In this document: positions 7,917 to 20,065 of the stretch, in pieces
Numbering within the stretch: the first letter of the stretch is position 1
Layout: the number at the start of each line of letters is the position of its first letter
From: Planctomycetota bacterium
Lineage (GTDB): Bacteria > Planctomycetota > Phycisphaerae > Phycisphaerales > SM1A02
Assembly (NCBI GenBank): GCA_022568135.1
Contig: JADFFQ010000001.1
Location: 1 to 64,000 of the forward strand
DNA: 64,000 bases
Direction: 5' to 3'
The notes under the pieces: generated by a model
What the model was told of the DNA's origin: nothing
The model's database searches: none
What the model saw: only the letters and a program-made list of their open reading frames with translations
Position numbers and translations under genes: made by a program

Positions 7917-7971
7917 GGATTGAGCGCGATCCCCGGTCGTTACCCATGTGCGACCGGAAGAAGCTCAATCC
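7917..7971 (+). other. two-stem imperfect hairpin
   Basis: GGATTGAGC (7917-7925) pairs perfectly with GCTCAATCC (7963-7971). Inside, CCGGTCG (7933-7939) pairs with CGACCGG (7951-7957). The internal loop is 7 and 5 bases (GCGATCC/AAGAA) and the terminal loop 11. There is no U run, so it is not a terminator. It lies between the divergent methyltransferase and hybrid-kinase genes and could act as RNA on either strand. Confidence 0.5.
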
Positions 7972-8314
7972 CCATAGATGAAGGGCTTACGGGCGTTCAT
8001 GCCGTGGTCAGCCTCACGCAAGAGGGTCGCTTTTAGTGGCCGTGCCGGGGCCGAAGCCTTCGTCCGAAAATACGGAAAACTCCTTGATCGCCGCACTCTC
8101 CGGGCCGATCAAACGCTCAGCGGAAGCCGCCCCGGTTTGCCCGCCCCCGTGGGCGTGCTTCGAAGCACCGCACCAAGTATTGAAGGCTGGTCTCGTGTGC
8201 TCGCCTTCATGGGAGCGTCTCGATGCACCGGATCAAGCGGTTAGTCGTCTGCATCATGACCGTCCGGTGTCGAGCCGCGCGGCGTCTGCTGGCCGCGCCC
8301 TGAGCAACGAAGGC

Positions 8315-11599
<3,285 letters not shown>

Positions 11600-11615
11600 C
11601 GCCTCATCATCACGC

Positions 11616-12329
11616 CTATCTTTGAAGCCACTGTTGCTCGCGCTTCCTCACGTATTTGTTTATGATGTCCTGCTGCCTCGCAAAGTCCTCGGACAATTCA
11701 GGATCAAATTCAAGGCCATAGTGGATCCTTGCCCCAACGAGTTGGCGGTGGCGGATGTTGCCGATCACGTGGACAGGGCGGCGGCGGTTAGGCAACTGGA
11801 TTGAGAGCCCGACCCTCGTGGTTTCCACAAATTCGGCATCCAATTCGGCCTCAAGACTGACGGCGGCCCCGCTCGCCGAGATGTTCTCCAGCCGGGCCTC
11901 CACGAGCGGCTTTCCGTGACCAGCCTCTAAGGTCACTCTCACGAGGTAATCGGGCTCGGGAGACGCGCGCACCATTTTACGGCGGTTGAAGTACTCGCGG
12001 AACGTCAGAAGCAGGTGGGCGTCAAGCTGCCGCGGCTGGAGAAAGCGAAATCCGTAGCGACGAGCGCCTGCTTCCTCGGTGCGGTTCTGGACCCTCACCG
12101 CAACCGTCAAAGATTCGTTGAGCTTCTCCGAGGTGAAACTGAGATCGATCTCATGGCCAACGGTCAGGTTCGGCCAGTTCGGCGGCAGGAAACGGACACC
12201 GACGCCGGAGGCAGTCGCATCAACCATGCGGCCCATGTATGGTGAGCCCCCCGGATTCGGCATCATCACCTCCAGACCCGCGGCAGCGTCAACTTTGACC
12301 CGGTAATGTGCTCGCCGTTCATTAGGCAT
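11616..12329 (-). CDS. tandem PilZ-domain protein
   Basis: 237 residues starting MPNERRAHYRVKV with GGAG six bases upstream. The first PilZ domain (~1-105) carries an RRAHYR motif matching the RxxxR c-di-GMP signature, and DATASGVGVRF matching D/NxSxxG. The second (~125-225) has ENISASGAAVSL. Two PilZ domains are typical of YcgR-like c-di-GMP receptors. The protein is probably cytoplasmic. The gene converges on the hybrid kinase with only 16 bp between stops. Target unknown. Confidence 0.8.
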   Translation of the reverse strand: MPNERRAHYRVKVDAAAGLEVMMPNPGGSPYMGRMVDATASGVGVRFLPPNWPNLTVGHEIDLSFTSEKLNESLTVAVRVQNRTEEAGARRYGFRFLQPRQLDAHLLLTFREYFNRRKMVRASPEPDYLVRVTLEAGHGKPLVEARLENISASGAAVSLEAELDAEFVETTRVGLSIQLPNRRRPVHVIGNIRHRQLVGARIHYGLEFDPELSEDFARQQDIINKYVRKREQQWLQR

Positions 12330-12554
12330 ATAACACTCCAAAAAGGGGGAATTGCGGGTCGGCGGTTTCGGCGTACAGGGATGCGACTCACGCCGCGCCA
12401 GTGCCGGGGTCAAACAAATCGAGGCCTGTCCCTCCCGAAAACTCCATCCGAGCGACCCATCGTGGTTCGGGCCGCACCTTACATTCATCCTACGCATGGC
12501 CCAAGCTACCGACACGTTCTCTGGCCGGCCGGACCGCCACCCAATCGACACATC

Positions 12555-12607
12555 GTTCACCCTTGGAGACACACGACTTGCGGCTCGGCCGAGTTCTTGC
12601 ACCATAC
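12555..12607 (-). mobile_element. IS left-end relic
   Basis: On the minus strand TATGGTGCAAGAACTCGG followed by CCGAGCCGCAAG is nearly identical to 52075-52132 and resembles the left end of the IS at 40203. No transposase remains here. Confidence 0.5.
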
Positions 12608-12890
12608 GCCCGGCTGGCGCCGCGCGCTTGGTAAGGAACCGGCGCGTTGGACCTGTCTGGGGCCGGGATCACGTCCGGCCGAACCCATAGAACCCGCACA
12701 GCTTCACCTGCCTTGGCGGATTACCCAGGACATCCACGTCATCCGGATCCGGGCGGAACCTCCAGCCGGCGATTGATTCTGGCTTGGCGAATCGTACGCT
12801 TGGTCCACACAACTCAAGACGTGCTGGGATTGAGCTCCCGGCAACCGAAGATTCGGACCGTCATCTGGCCACATCCGAAAGGGATGCACG

Positions 12891-13751
12891 ATGAACGTGA
12901 ATACGAATCTTCATTCCACCACCAGTCTCAGCTTGCTCGCGTCTGTGTTCGTACTGGGGGCGTTTCCGTCCGGGACCGCTGCCCAGGACGACCCGCCAGC
13001 ATCGATCAAGCTGACCGGCATCATCCGCGACTTTCGGCCCAGCCATCCTGACTTTGACATTGTTCCTCCCGAAGGATGGGGTCATTACATGTGGAACATC
13101 GCGCCGGAGTTGGGTGCCGATAACCGCCCCATCTTCGTGGGTGGCGGTTCCAAGGTCGATACACAATGCCATGATTCGACCGCTCGGCCGATTTGCTGGA
13201 CGCTCTACGACCCGGACCGGGGAGATACGCCGGCTGTCAAGGGTAGCGCGGATAGCGGGAGCATCACCTCGGCGGCAACGTTCAACCAATGGTTCCACGA
13301 CATACCCGGCGTCAACATGTCGGCGCCGCTTACCGTGATCGGGGTCAAACAGGTTGACGGACCGTACGCGGGAATGTACGAGATCAGCATACCTCAATTC
13401 TTTCCCATCGACGGCGCGCTGTTCGGCAACGACTCCGCGCATAACCACTACTTCACCTTTGAGGTCGTTGCAGAATTCGTCTACGACGAATCAGCGAATT
13501 ACGAGCTCCTCTTTAAGAGCGACGATGACGTTTGGGTCTTCCTTGAGGACACGATGATCGCGGATCTCGGCGGTATGAAGGGCTCACCGGAACAATGGGT
13601 CGATTTGAATCGGATCGGTTTGGTGGACGGTCAGACGTACCGCCTTTACTTCTTCAAGACCCACCGGAGCGGTCAATCCCGCTTCCACCTGGTGACCAAC
13701 ATCCCTCTGAACAGCGTACCGCTGGGCACAATCTCCGCGGCCTTTGATTAA
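12891..13751 (+). CDS. secreted fibro-slime domain protein
   Basis: 286 residues with a signal peptide (~1-31, ending GTAAQ). The remainder is one fibro-slime domain: an opening SIKLTGIIRDFRPSHPDFD, central GVKQVDGPYAGMYEI, a PA14-like beta section (YELLFKSDDDVWVFLEDTMIA), and YRLYFFKTHRSGQSRFHL near the end. Such domains occur in surface proteins of slime moulds, Fibrobacter and planctomycetes, with a presumed carbohydrate or matrix-binding role. Start ATG at 12891 has AAGGGATGC upstream. It stands alone between palindromic-element arms. Confidence 0.85.
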   Translation: MNVNTNLHSTTSLSLLASVFVLGAFPSGTAAQDDPPASIKLTGIIRDFRPSHPDFDIVPPEGWGHYMWNIAPELGADNRPIFVGGGSKVDTQCHDSTARPICWTLYDPDRGDTPAVKGSADSGSITSAATFNQWFHDIPGVNMSAPLTVIGVKQVDGPYAGMYEISIPQFFPIDGALFGNDSAHNHYFTFEVVAEFVYDESANYELLFKSDDDVWVFLEDTMIADLGGMKGSPEQWVDLNRIGLVDGQTYRLYFFKTHRSGQSRFHLVTNIPLNSVPLGTISAAFD

Positions 13752-13796
13752 CCAACCACCTGGAGCGACCCAACCCAACCCAAGACAAGACCGCGT

Positions 13797-14131
13797 GCTG
13801 TTCCAAAACTCAGCCGAACAGGAAGTCAAGTGATGGCAAGAGGTTGAATGGTTCGCGGATAGGTTGTTTCCGGCCGAGATTGAACGTCGTCTTGGTGTCA
13901 ACGGGCAGTATCCCCTGGTCAGGTGACGCCTGTATAGGGGACGTCGCCAATTTATGCCGACGAGTAAAATGTGCGTGCGGTGGCACCGGAAGCGCGATAG
14001 GCCACTCGGATCGAGTTTTCGGGAGAGACATGTGTCGGGATCAGTGGTGCGGCGCGAGCGGCTAGGCCGAATGTTGAACTACTACCACCGAATGGCCGCT
14101 TGATGTGTTCGGCTGACTTCTGGAACCATAC
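13797..14131 (+). mobile_element. internally deleted IS relic
   Basis: The left end reads GTTCCAAAACTCAGCCGAAC (13800 on), matching the IS left end at 40203. The right part (14050-14131) encodes the transposase C-terminal end (MLNYYHR-like) and finishes with TTCTGGAACCATA, the reverse complement of the left end. The interior is lost and a palindromic-element arm (13922-14030) lies inside. Confidence 0.55.
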
Positions 14132-14179
14132 GGGCTTGAGACCGATTCTCCCGCCATCCTCGAACGATCATGGCAGCGG

Positions 14180-14554
14180 CTAGCTGCGCAGCGCCAGCTC
14201 GACCTCCACGAGATCGATCAGCGCACTGGTGTCGAACGGTTTGCACAGCACAGACACATTAGGGATGGATAGAAGCTCAGGCTTATACTCATCGCGAAAT
14301 CCGGTAACGAAGATGATCGGGACATCGCTGACGTTGCGCAGCGACTTGGCCAACGAGATTCCGTCACCGACCGGCATGTTCAAGTCGGTTATCACAAGAT
14401 CGATCTTCCGGGACCGAAACGCGGATATGCCCTGGGCACCGGTCTCCGCCGTGACGCATGCGTACCCGAGGCTCTTGAGGCGGCTGGCAATCGCGCGCAC
14501 AACGCCCTCGTCGTTATCGACGATGAGGATTGTCGGTGAAGAATCGCTGGTCAT
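14180..14554 (-). CDS. single-domain response regulator
   Basis: A 124-residue CheY-like receiver with no output domain. The acidic pocket is VDNDEG, the phospho-acceptor Asp57 (VITDLNMP), Thr in FVTGF and Lys in CKPFD. It lies 13 bp downstream of a second receiver gene and closes the kinase-receiver-receiver operon. It probably relays phosphate or acts by protein contact. Confidence 0.92.
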   Translation of the reverse strand: MTSDSSPTILIVDNDEGVVRAIASRLKSLGYACVTAETGAQGISAFRSRKIDLVITDLNMPVGDGISLAKSLRNVSDVPIIFVTGFRDEYKPELLSIPNVSVLCKPFDTSALIDLVEVELALRS

Positions 14555-14567
14555 TAGAACTCTCCTG

Positions 14568-14954
14568 CTACTCGTGATGTGACGCTGCCTTGGTGGTCAC
14601 TTTCTCGATCGTCCTGATGACCTCCCTCGACTCATATGGCTTTGACAGGTAAGCGCTCGCCCCGGCGTCGAACGCCTTTCTGCGGGCGGAGTTCTGGATA
14701 TCGGCGGAGAGGAAGATCACCGGGATATGAGCGTGATCTGGGTTCGCTTTCAGCCGGCGACAAACGTCGAATCCGTCGATGTCGGGCATCCGGATGTCGA
14801 GGATGATGACATCGAGCTGATGCATTTGCGCCGCTTCGAGTGCGGCAAGGCCGTTAAGCGCGTGATACACCTGGTACCCGCACGCCTGAAGGCGAGTCAT
14901 CAGCGCAGCGGTGATTCCGGGCTCGTCATCAACGATCAGAACTGACTCATGCAT
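14568..14954 (-). CDS. single-domain response regulator
   Basis: A 128-residue receiver: acidic pair VDDEPG, phospho-acceptor Asp53 (ILDIRMPDIDG), Ser in FLSADI and Lys in LSKPYES. Its start overlaps the 3' end of the upstream kinase gene by 8 bp, so translation is likely coupled. The short His-containing tail is not an output domain. Likely partner of the adjacent kinase. Confidence 0.93.
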   Translation of the reverse strand: MHESVLIVDDEPGITAALMTRLQACGYQVYHALNGLAALEAAQMHQLDVIILDIRMPDIDGFDVCRRLKANPDHAHIPVIFLSADIQNSARRKAFDAGASAYLSKPYESREVIRTIEKVTTKAASHHE

Positions 14955-16524
14955 AGCAACGCGACTCCATGGTTAGACCATACACAGTCCAAAGGATCGT
15001 CTCTTTCGCCTGTGCGCACGACCAACTTCCCACGCACCGAAGTTCGAATGGCGCGGTAGCGCCGTTCGGGTTGTTCTCGGCCAGCGCAGCATGCGCAGCG
15101 TGAATCCGAGAGATCCACCTATCTGGTTCGTTCGTCCGTCCCATCGCCACAATTGAGCGGCCATCAATCGCTTTGAGAATGAGATCCGTTGGATAGCAGA
15201 CCGACGCCAGGAAGCGGCGCAAGCCTTCGATGTCTTCCTTTGGCACCTGAGGAACCGACTGGATCACCGACACTGGCGCCGCCGGCTCAGAGCCTGCGAT
15301 CAGGTCGAGAGAGCGGGTGATGATCACTTCCGGGTCGCATGTCGGCAGCGTGAAGATGAATGTGCTGCCTTTGCCGAGCTCGCTCTTCACGCCGACGCTG
15401 CCAAGGTTGAGCCAGATCAGCTCCTTGGCGATGTTGAGGCCCAGGCCGAATCCCTTCTCGGTCGATCGTTGGAGCCCCCCGACCTGCGTGAAGCGATCGA
15501 AGATGACCTTGGCGTCGTCAGCCGACAGGCCCCGCCCCTGATCCGTGATGCCTATTTCCACATCGCCCGTGCCCGATGGCTGTGCCCAGATCGTGATCTC
15601 ACTCTCACGCGGCGAGAACTTGATGGCGTTCATCGTCAGATTGACGATCACGCGTCCGGCCTTCTCCAGATCGGCGAACACCTCATCGACGTACGGCTGG
15701 ATGCGCTTGACGACCGTGATCTTTTTCTCGGCTGCCCGACACTCGAGCATCGGCCACACGGAGTCGATGATGTCCTCGACCCGATGGCGCCTCCGATCGA
15801 CCCGCAGCGTGCGTGCCTTCAGCTTACTGCTGTCGAGAAAGTCATCAACCATCTGCGCCAGGTCATTGGTCGCGTTGGTGATGAACTGCAGGTACTCGGC
15901 CTGCTGCTCGCCGACCGGCCCGGCCAGGCCGTCACCGATGATTGACGTGAACTCCTTGATGACCGTGAGCGGCGTGCGAAATTCGTGCGCAACGTCGTCT
16001 ACGAACCGATGGGCCGTGTCGGTCACTTCACACAGTATCGTGTTCTTTCGCTCCAGCTCCCCATTCGCCAGCTCCAGCTGGCTGGCAAGATCCTGATTGC
16101 GGCGTGCCCTCCGAAACCGGCGCATCGCGTCACACACCGCGTGGTGTAACAGTTCCTTGTTCTTCAGGATGGATGTCTTGACCAAATAGGCGGTCGCTCC
16201 GCTCTTGATTGCCTGTACGGCAGTCTCCTCGTTGCCGTGCGATGTGAGCAGGATCACCGGACACACGTCAGCCTTAACAAAATCTGACAGCCGGTTCAGA
16301 CCGGTGCCGCCGGCCATGTCATAGCTACAAAGGATCACCGCGGGGTCAAGGGCAGAAAGCTCGGCGACCGCCTCGGCGGGATCGGCAAAGCTCAGGATCT
16401 CGGTGGAAACGTCAAGCCCGCTTGTATCGGTGAGATCGCGCATCGCAAGCGCCAGCAGTTCGAGGTCATCTTCGTTTTCGTCAACAAGGATGATTTTCAG
16501 AGGCTGCTCAGCTTGCATGGTCAT
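14947..16524 (-). CDS. soluble receiver-histidine kinase
   Basis: 525 residues from MTMQAEQPLK, with AAGGTGTAG upstream. Residues 1-125 are a receiver with Asp69 (CSYDMAGG) and Lys116. A coiled linker follows, then HisKA with His180 (DDVAHEFRTPL), HATPase (~290-400: N-box NLTMNAIKFSP, DQGRGLSADD, KGFGLGLNI), and ~115 unassigned residues at the C-terminus. No membrane segment, so input arrives as phosphate on its own receiver, perhaps from another kinase. First gene of an operon with two receivers; a LuxR-type regulator lies upstream. Confidence 0.92.
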   Translation of the reverse strand: MTMQAEQPLKIILVDENEDDLELLALAMRDLTDTSGLDVSTEILSFADPAEAVAELSALDPAVILCSYDMAGGTGLNRLSDFVKADVCPVILLTSHGNEETAVQAIKSGATAYLVKTSILKNKELLHHAVCDAMRRFRRARRNQDLASQLELANGELERKNTILCEVTDTAHRFVDDVAHEFRTPLTVIKEFTSIIGDGLAGPVGEQQAEYLQFITNATNDLAQMVDDFLDSSKLKARTLRVDRRRHRVEDIIDSVWPMLECRAAEKKITVVKRIQPYVDEVFADLEKAGRVIVNLTMNAIKFSPRESEITIWAQPSGTGDVEIGITDQGRGLSADDAKVIFDRFTQVGGLQRSTEKGFGLGLNIAKELIWLNLGSVGVKSELGKGSTFIFTLPTCDPEVIITRSLDLIAGSEPAAPVSVIQSVPQVPKEDIEGLRRFLASVCYPTDLILKAIDGRSIVAMGRTNEPDRWISRIHAAHAALAENNPNGATAPFELRCVGSWSCAQAKETILWTVYGLTMESRCYA

Positions 16525-16858
16525 AGCTACACCTTGACCTCTGCGATTATGAAATGGCGAATGCGGCAGCCTGGACTTTGTCCGCCTTGTCGGTTTCGGA
16601 CGTAACGTGAGCAACCGATACGATTCGCCCTTCAGCCTGATCGGACATATAGACGGGACACTATATAAGTACCTATGCGTAGATGGGAAGGTGGCTCGCC
16701 TCCCCACGCTAGGGAGAGCCTGCCGAAGGCGCCGCGCGCTGACCGATAATCCAGTTCCGCATTGTCCGGAGACTGCCGACCGAATAATGGGCGACGCACC
16801 GGCTACGGCGTAAATGCGCGAGGGGATAAACGGTAGTTCGCCGACATAGGTTCTCTCT
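16525..16858. other. 334-bp spacer upstream of the kinase operon
   Basis: No gene seen. An AT-rich island (16648-16690, ACTATATAAGTACCTATG) may hold the promoter of the kinase operon, since the rest is GC-rich, but no clear -35/-10 pair can be fixed. Confidence 0.3.
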
Positions 16859-17188
16859 CTACAATACCTCGCCAGAAACGCCGTGCAGGAGTGCGAGGCG
16901 GACAAGCTCGATGACGGACATCGTGCCCATTTTCCTCATCAAATGCCGACGATGCACGTCGATCGTTCTGCGGCTCACTCCGAGTTGATGGGCGATCTGC
17001 TTGGACGTCTTTCCCACGACGACCAAATGCAGGACCTGTCGCTCGCGCGGCGTCAGGCTTGCGACGCGCGCCTCAACGTCGGCGCGATTGGATCTTGGCG
17101 CGCGGACGCACTGGTTTAACGCCTTCCGTGGTCCGGTGCCAGAATTGTTGCGCTGCATGTCTGCTGGGAGGCGCGGATGGCTGGGCAC
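16859..17188 (-). CDS. stand-alone LuxR/FixJ-type HTH regulator
   Basis: 109 residues with a GerE-type helix-turn-helix at ~42-105: LTPRERQVLHLVVVGKTSKQ, then VSRRTIDVHRRHLMRKMG. This matches the FixJ output domain including the recognition helix. No receiver precedes it; the first ~40 residues are basic and unstructured, and MQRNNSG (17158) could be the start. It may be a response regulator that lost its receiver to IS-driven deletion (relics begin 150 bp upstream) or a natural short regulator. It probably acts on the adjacent kinase operon. Confidence 0.75.
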   Translation of the reverse strand: MPSHPRLPADMQRNNSGTGPRKALNQCVRAPRSNRADVEARVASLTPRERQVLHLVVVGKTSKQIAHQLGVSRRTIDVHRRHLMRKMGTMSVIELVRLALLHGVSGEVL

Positions 17189-17522
17189 AGACCGACACCC
17201 CGCGCCAACAGTGGAGGCGGACGTTTTCGGGGGGGTGTGACTGCGAATTTGCTATTTTTAGCCAAAGGTTTGGCTCGACCAGCTGGGTGTTGGGCATATT
17301 GTGCATTTACAGGGATTTGCATCTAGCCTCGGCTACGCAAAGGTTGTCTCTCCCGAAAACCTCGTCCGGAGTCGTACGGGTGTGAAACTCCGACCTTGCG
17401 ACTGAGCAAGGCCGCGTCGAGCACGTCGAGAGCGATCAAGAGATGGTGCGAATTCGGGTTCTGCCAGGATCGGCGCGGCCGACCACATCGGAGACAAGCA
17501 GCATTCGGACGCGGGTCGGTGA

Positions 17523-17690
17523 TCAGGCCGCGCGGCGGTAGCAGTGGTGGAGGCCGCCGAGCAGGGGCTCACTGACGATCCGACCACGTTCTGGCATTTG
17601 TGTTTCACGTGGCTCGGGCGAGTTGCCGTCGAGTGATTGATGTGGGCGCGAGCAATGGGAGTAATCGAAGTACTCCGCGCAAGGTGCAAA
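17523..17690 (-). pseudogene. transposase C-terminal relic
   Basis: Minus-strand codons read HCSRPHQSLDGNSPEPRETQ and end LGGLHHCYRRAA-stop. This is the tail of an integrase-type DDE transposase (the RPHQ.L.GN.P pattern). A near-identical copy lies at 41576-41696. Confidence 0.65.
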
Positions 17691-17736
17691 TATCCAAACG
17701 AACCAGTGATCGCGTTGCGCCGCGGTCCACAATCGA

Positions 17737-17913
17737 TCATGAACTCACCGGGTTCTGCGAGTGATCCTCTTCGCCGGGATGCTCGCCGCGTTGATCAGAC
17801 TCCCGAAGGGCGTGGCGAAGGCGGCGATTCTCCTCTCGAAGTCGCTTGTACTCACGATGTTGATCGGGGTTCACCCAGCCGAACAGTGCGATAAGCAGTC
17901 GTGATACGAGCAT
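17737..17913 (-). pseudogene. transposase N-terminal-like relic
   Basis: The frame [20 protein letters not shown] then YKRLREENRRLRHALRES has the hydrophobic start and leucine-rich coiled helix seen at the N-terminus of integrase-type transposases, then degenerates to a stop. It faces away from the DDE relic at 17926, so it is a rearranged fragment. Confidence 0.3.
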
Positions 17914-17925
17914 CTCGGGCATGGT

Positions 17926-18329
17926 GTGGGCCGAAGCACGGTGAGACGGATCCTCAGGGAGCACGGTATTGACCCTGCGCCGGAGCGTCGCAAGCATCTT
18001 CCCTGGAAGACCTTCCTGCGCGCACATTGGGGAGCGATCGCCGCCGCCGACTTCTTCACCGTCGAGATCTGGACGCGGACCGGGCTCAGGCGCTACTTCG
18101 TGTTCTTCGTGATGGCTCTGGCAACACTGAAGATCGAAGTTGCGGGGATCAGGGCCGCGCCGAGGGGAGTCTGGATGACACAGATCGCCCGGAATCTGAC
18201 GGATGTTGCGATCGGCTTCCTATCGGACGATCGATATCTGATCTGGGATCGCGATCCTTTATATACGTGGGAGTTCCGCGAAACGCTGCGAGCGGCGGGG
18301 GTGACGCCGGTCCGCTTGCCGCCGCGGAG
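17926..18329 (+). pseudogene. integrase-core transposase relic
   Basis: About 135 codons ~93% identical to the middle of the IS at 40203 ([54 protein letters not shown]). The first catalytic Asp remains; the part bearing the third acidic residue is replaced by duplicated segment B. Confidence 0.85.
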
Positions 18330-18435
18330 CCCCATCCGAACGGTCGCGGCGCCAATCGCCAATGCTCCGGCCATGTCCCCACCTCGGCCAGCAGATCATC
18401 CGGGTCGGCAGCGACAGATACATCGGAACCGTCCT

Positions 18436-18461
18436 AAAGAAAGGCCCGCCGGGGGGCGGGC
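18436..18461 (-). terminator. intrinsic terminator of the 90-aa gene, copy B
   Basis: GCCCGCC/GGCGGGC stem on the minus strand followed by CTTTCTTT, conserved from copy A with a loop shorter by two bases. Confidence 0.7.
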
Positions 18462-18491
18462 TGTAGATGACCAAGATGGGCGGCGGATCGA

Positions 18492-18764
18492 TCAGGTGGC
18501 AGACCGGAAGATATGGCGGTCCTCGAAGCGGATAGGAGACCCGATTTTCAGATCGCCGAGTTCATCAAGGTCGCTGCCTGGGAAGTCTGTCACCTCGCCT
18601 TCGAAGGTCTGGTCAGCGTTGGTCTTCACGACCTTGGCGTAGATTTGCACACCATCGGCTTCGAGCTGTACTTCGCAGCCCTCCGACACGTAGCTGGTGC
18701 TACCGGCATACTCAATTGGTTGGCCCTGCTGGCGCACGTCAAAGCTGATTTCCTGAGTTTCCAT
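18492..18764 (-). CDS. conserved small soluble protein, 90 aa (copy B)
   Basis: Paralogue of the gene at 3056-3328, same length and same ribosome site (CAGGAGAGTC). Differences are scattered substitutions (for example RRHPQ to RQQGQ, FLGGDLDKP to FPGSDLDEL) with no frameshift, so both copies look intact. Function unknown. Confidence 0.7.
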   Translation of the reverse strand: METQEISFDVRQQGQPIEYAGSTSYVSEGCEVQLEADGVQIYAKVVKTNADQTFEGEVTDFPGSDLDELGDLKIGSPIRFEDRHIFRSAT

Positions 18765-19239
18765 GTGACTCTCCTGTTGGCATAAACGCGGTCGCCCAAT
18801 CGCGATCCGCAATCGGACCCTCGGCCAATTCTTGGCTGGTCTTAAGAGGTCCAGGATGATTGAGAGGCCAACACTCGGCCCAAGGCAGGTGCGGTGCATT
18901 CCGGTCGGCAACGTCGGCCGGTGAGACGGTGGTGGCGTAGTGATTCATCCCTCAGCCTCGCCCTGCCAGCGTCCTGCGGCGGACTACTCGCCGGCGCACG
19001 AGGGACGACCCCGTAGGGGTTCAAATCTCAACCCAAGGGGAAGTGGGGTGTTCGCAGGAGGTTGATGCCGGACGGGGTCGGCTGAGGCCTAGTCCTCCGA
19101 GGCTGACGAGCAGTTTGAGCATGCACTCAAGCTAGGAACACCGGTCGCACTGACGACCGAACGGAAGCCTTTGTACAATCACGAGTACGGAGTTTTCGGG
19201 AGGGGTAGGTCGGCGACTGAGCTACTGTGTGAAGTCGGC

Positions 19240-19486
19240 GGCGAGCATCACCAACCCAACAAACGACGAGGGGTCTGCGATGTCAATCTGTCCCCACCCC
19301 TGGCAAAGCGACCCGACAGGGCCTCCAGGCCGCCGTCTTGGGGCCCGCCGCGGCGGGTCACCGTCGATTCCGGTCAGAAGCAAGCGACTGGAACTTGGGT
19401 TTCCGCGGGGGGGCCGTTACACTCGTGTTCGGAAAGCTCGGCAGTGCAGCCGGGCGCAGGTCAAATGGGAAATGTCGGATAAGGAA
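19240..19486 (+). promoter_or_regulatory. conserved promoter/leader element, copy B
   Basis: Homologous to copy A along its full length and to copy C from the -10 onward. TTGGGT (19395-19400), a 17-bp spacer and TACACT (19418-19423) form the promoter. The transcribed stem CTCGGC/GCCGGG has a changed loop (AGTGCA versus GGTGGA) while the stem is kept. It ends 38 bp before the ABM gene. Confidence 0.6.
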
Positions 19487-19523
19487 GGTAGGAACCAGAC
19501 CTCCGGTGACAGGAATATCCACG

Positions 19524-19853
19524 ATGATCACTGTTGGCATGAATTACAACATCATCCAGGGCAAAGATGACGAGTTCATCGCCGTCTTCACCAAGGTGAT
19601 GCAGATCATGAAGCGCATGCCCGGCCACGGCGAAACTCATCTCTACCGGAATGTGTACAGTGAGCACGATTACCTGATCATCTCCGAATGGACGGATGAA
19701 GCTGCGTTCACCGCCTTCATCGGGTCTGACCGCTTCAAGAACGTGACGGACTGGGGTAAGAAGAACGTGCTGGCGACCCAGCCGAAGCACGAGATCTACG
19801 GCAGCGGCCAGACAGGCCAACCGTCCAGTGAGACGTGTCCGGCTCACCAATGA
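19524..19853 (+). CDS. antibiotic-biosynthesis-monooxygenase (ABM) domain protein
   Basis: 109 residues from MITVGMNYNIIQGKDDEF, with AGGA upstream. One ABM ferredoxin-like alpha/beta domain with the typical HLYRNVYSEHDYLIISEW and AFTAFIGSDRF segments. Small ABM proteins include the HmoA/IsdG heme mono-oxygenases and quinol monooxygenases. Its place upstream of a complete heme pathway suggests a heme-related role (degradation or chaperone), as inference. The His at ~35 (PGHGETHLY) could be a ligand. It is driven by the copy B promoter and leader. The last ~15 residues are a disordered tail. Confidence 0.75.
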   Translation: MITVGMNYNIIQGKDDEFIAVFTKVMQIMKRMPGHGETHLYRNVYSEHDYLIISEWTDEAAFTAFIGSDRFKNVTDWGKKNVLATQPKHEIYGSGQTGQPSSETCPAHQ

Positions 19854-19871
19854 GGCGACGCAAGCAGGTGG

Positions 19872-20018
19872 TCAGGCGGCCTGGGTGTGGAGCTTGCCGC
19901 GGGCAAACTCAATGATCTGATCGGGGATCTCATGCAGAGGCGTGACGATCGTGGCGGCGACCAGCCGAACGGCCTCTTTGGGCATTCCGAAAGTGGTTGG
20001 GCCGATTTGTGCTATCAT
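19872..20018 (-). CDS. small ORF, 48 aa, unknown
   Basis: MIAQIGPTTFGMPKEAVRLV... ends FARGKLHTQAA. The composition is protein-like and amphipathic, but no family is recognised and no convincing ribosome site is seen. It could be the tail of a lost gene. Confidence 0.35.
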   Translation of the reverse strand: MIAQIGPTTFGMPKEAVRLVAATIVTPLHEIPDQIIEFARGKLHTQAA

Positions 20019-20065
20019 GAAGTGAGGTGATGTACCGCGCCAACGGACACGATCAATCTCGTCAC

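Larger units (their letters stand above)
12427..14030. mobile_element. palindromic-element ends bracketing the fibro-slime gene
   Basis: The left end (12427-12500) and right end (13922-14030) match the two arms of the complete 207-bp palindromic element at 58668-58874, in outward-facing orientation. They enclose 1.6 kb holding the fibro-slime gene and an IS relic. They may be the ends of one element that gained cargo, or two separate decayed copies. No target duplication was identified. Confidence 0.3.
18330..18955. repeat. 627-bp duplicated segment, copy B
   Basis: Same-orientation copy of 2893-3519. The left edge is fused in frame to a transposase relic; the right edge diverges just after the gene's upstream region. 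An IS right-end relic (CCGTAGGGGTTCAAATCTCA, 19011) lies 56 bp beyond. Confidence 0.9.
17344..19207. mobile_element. second segment bracketed by palindromic-element ends
   Basis: The left end TTGTCTCTCCCGAAAAC (17344-17360) and an inverted right end GTTTTCGGGAGG (19192-19203) match the termini of the palindromic element at 58668. The 1.86 kb between holds transposase relics and duplicated segment B. Whether this ever moved as one unit is unproven. Confidence 0.25.
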
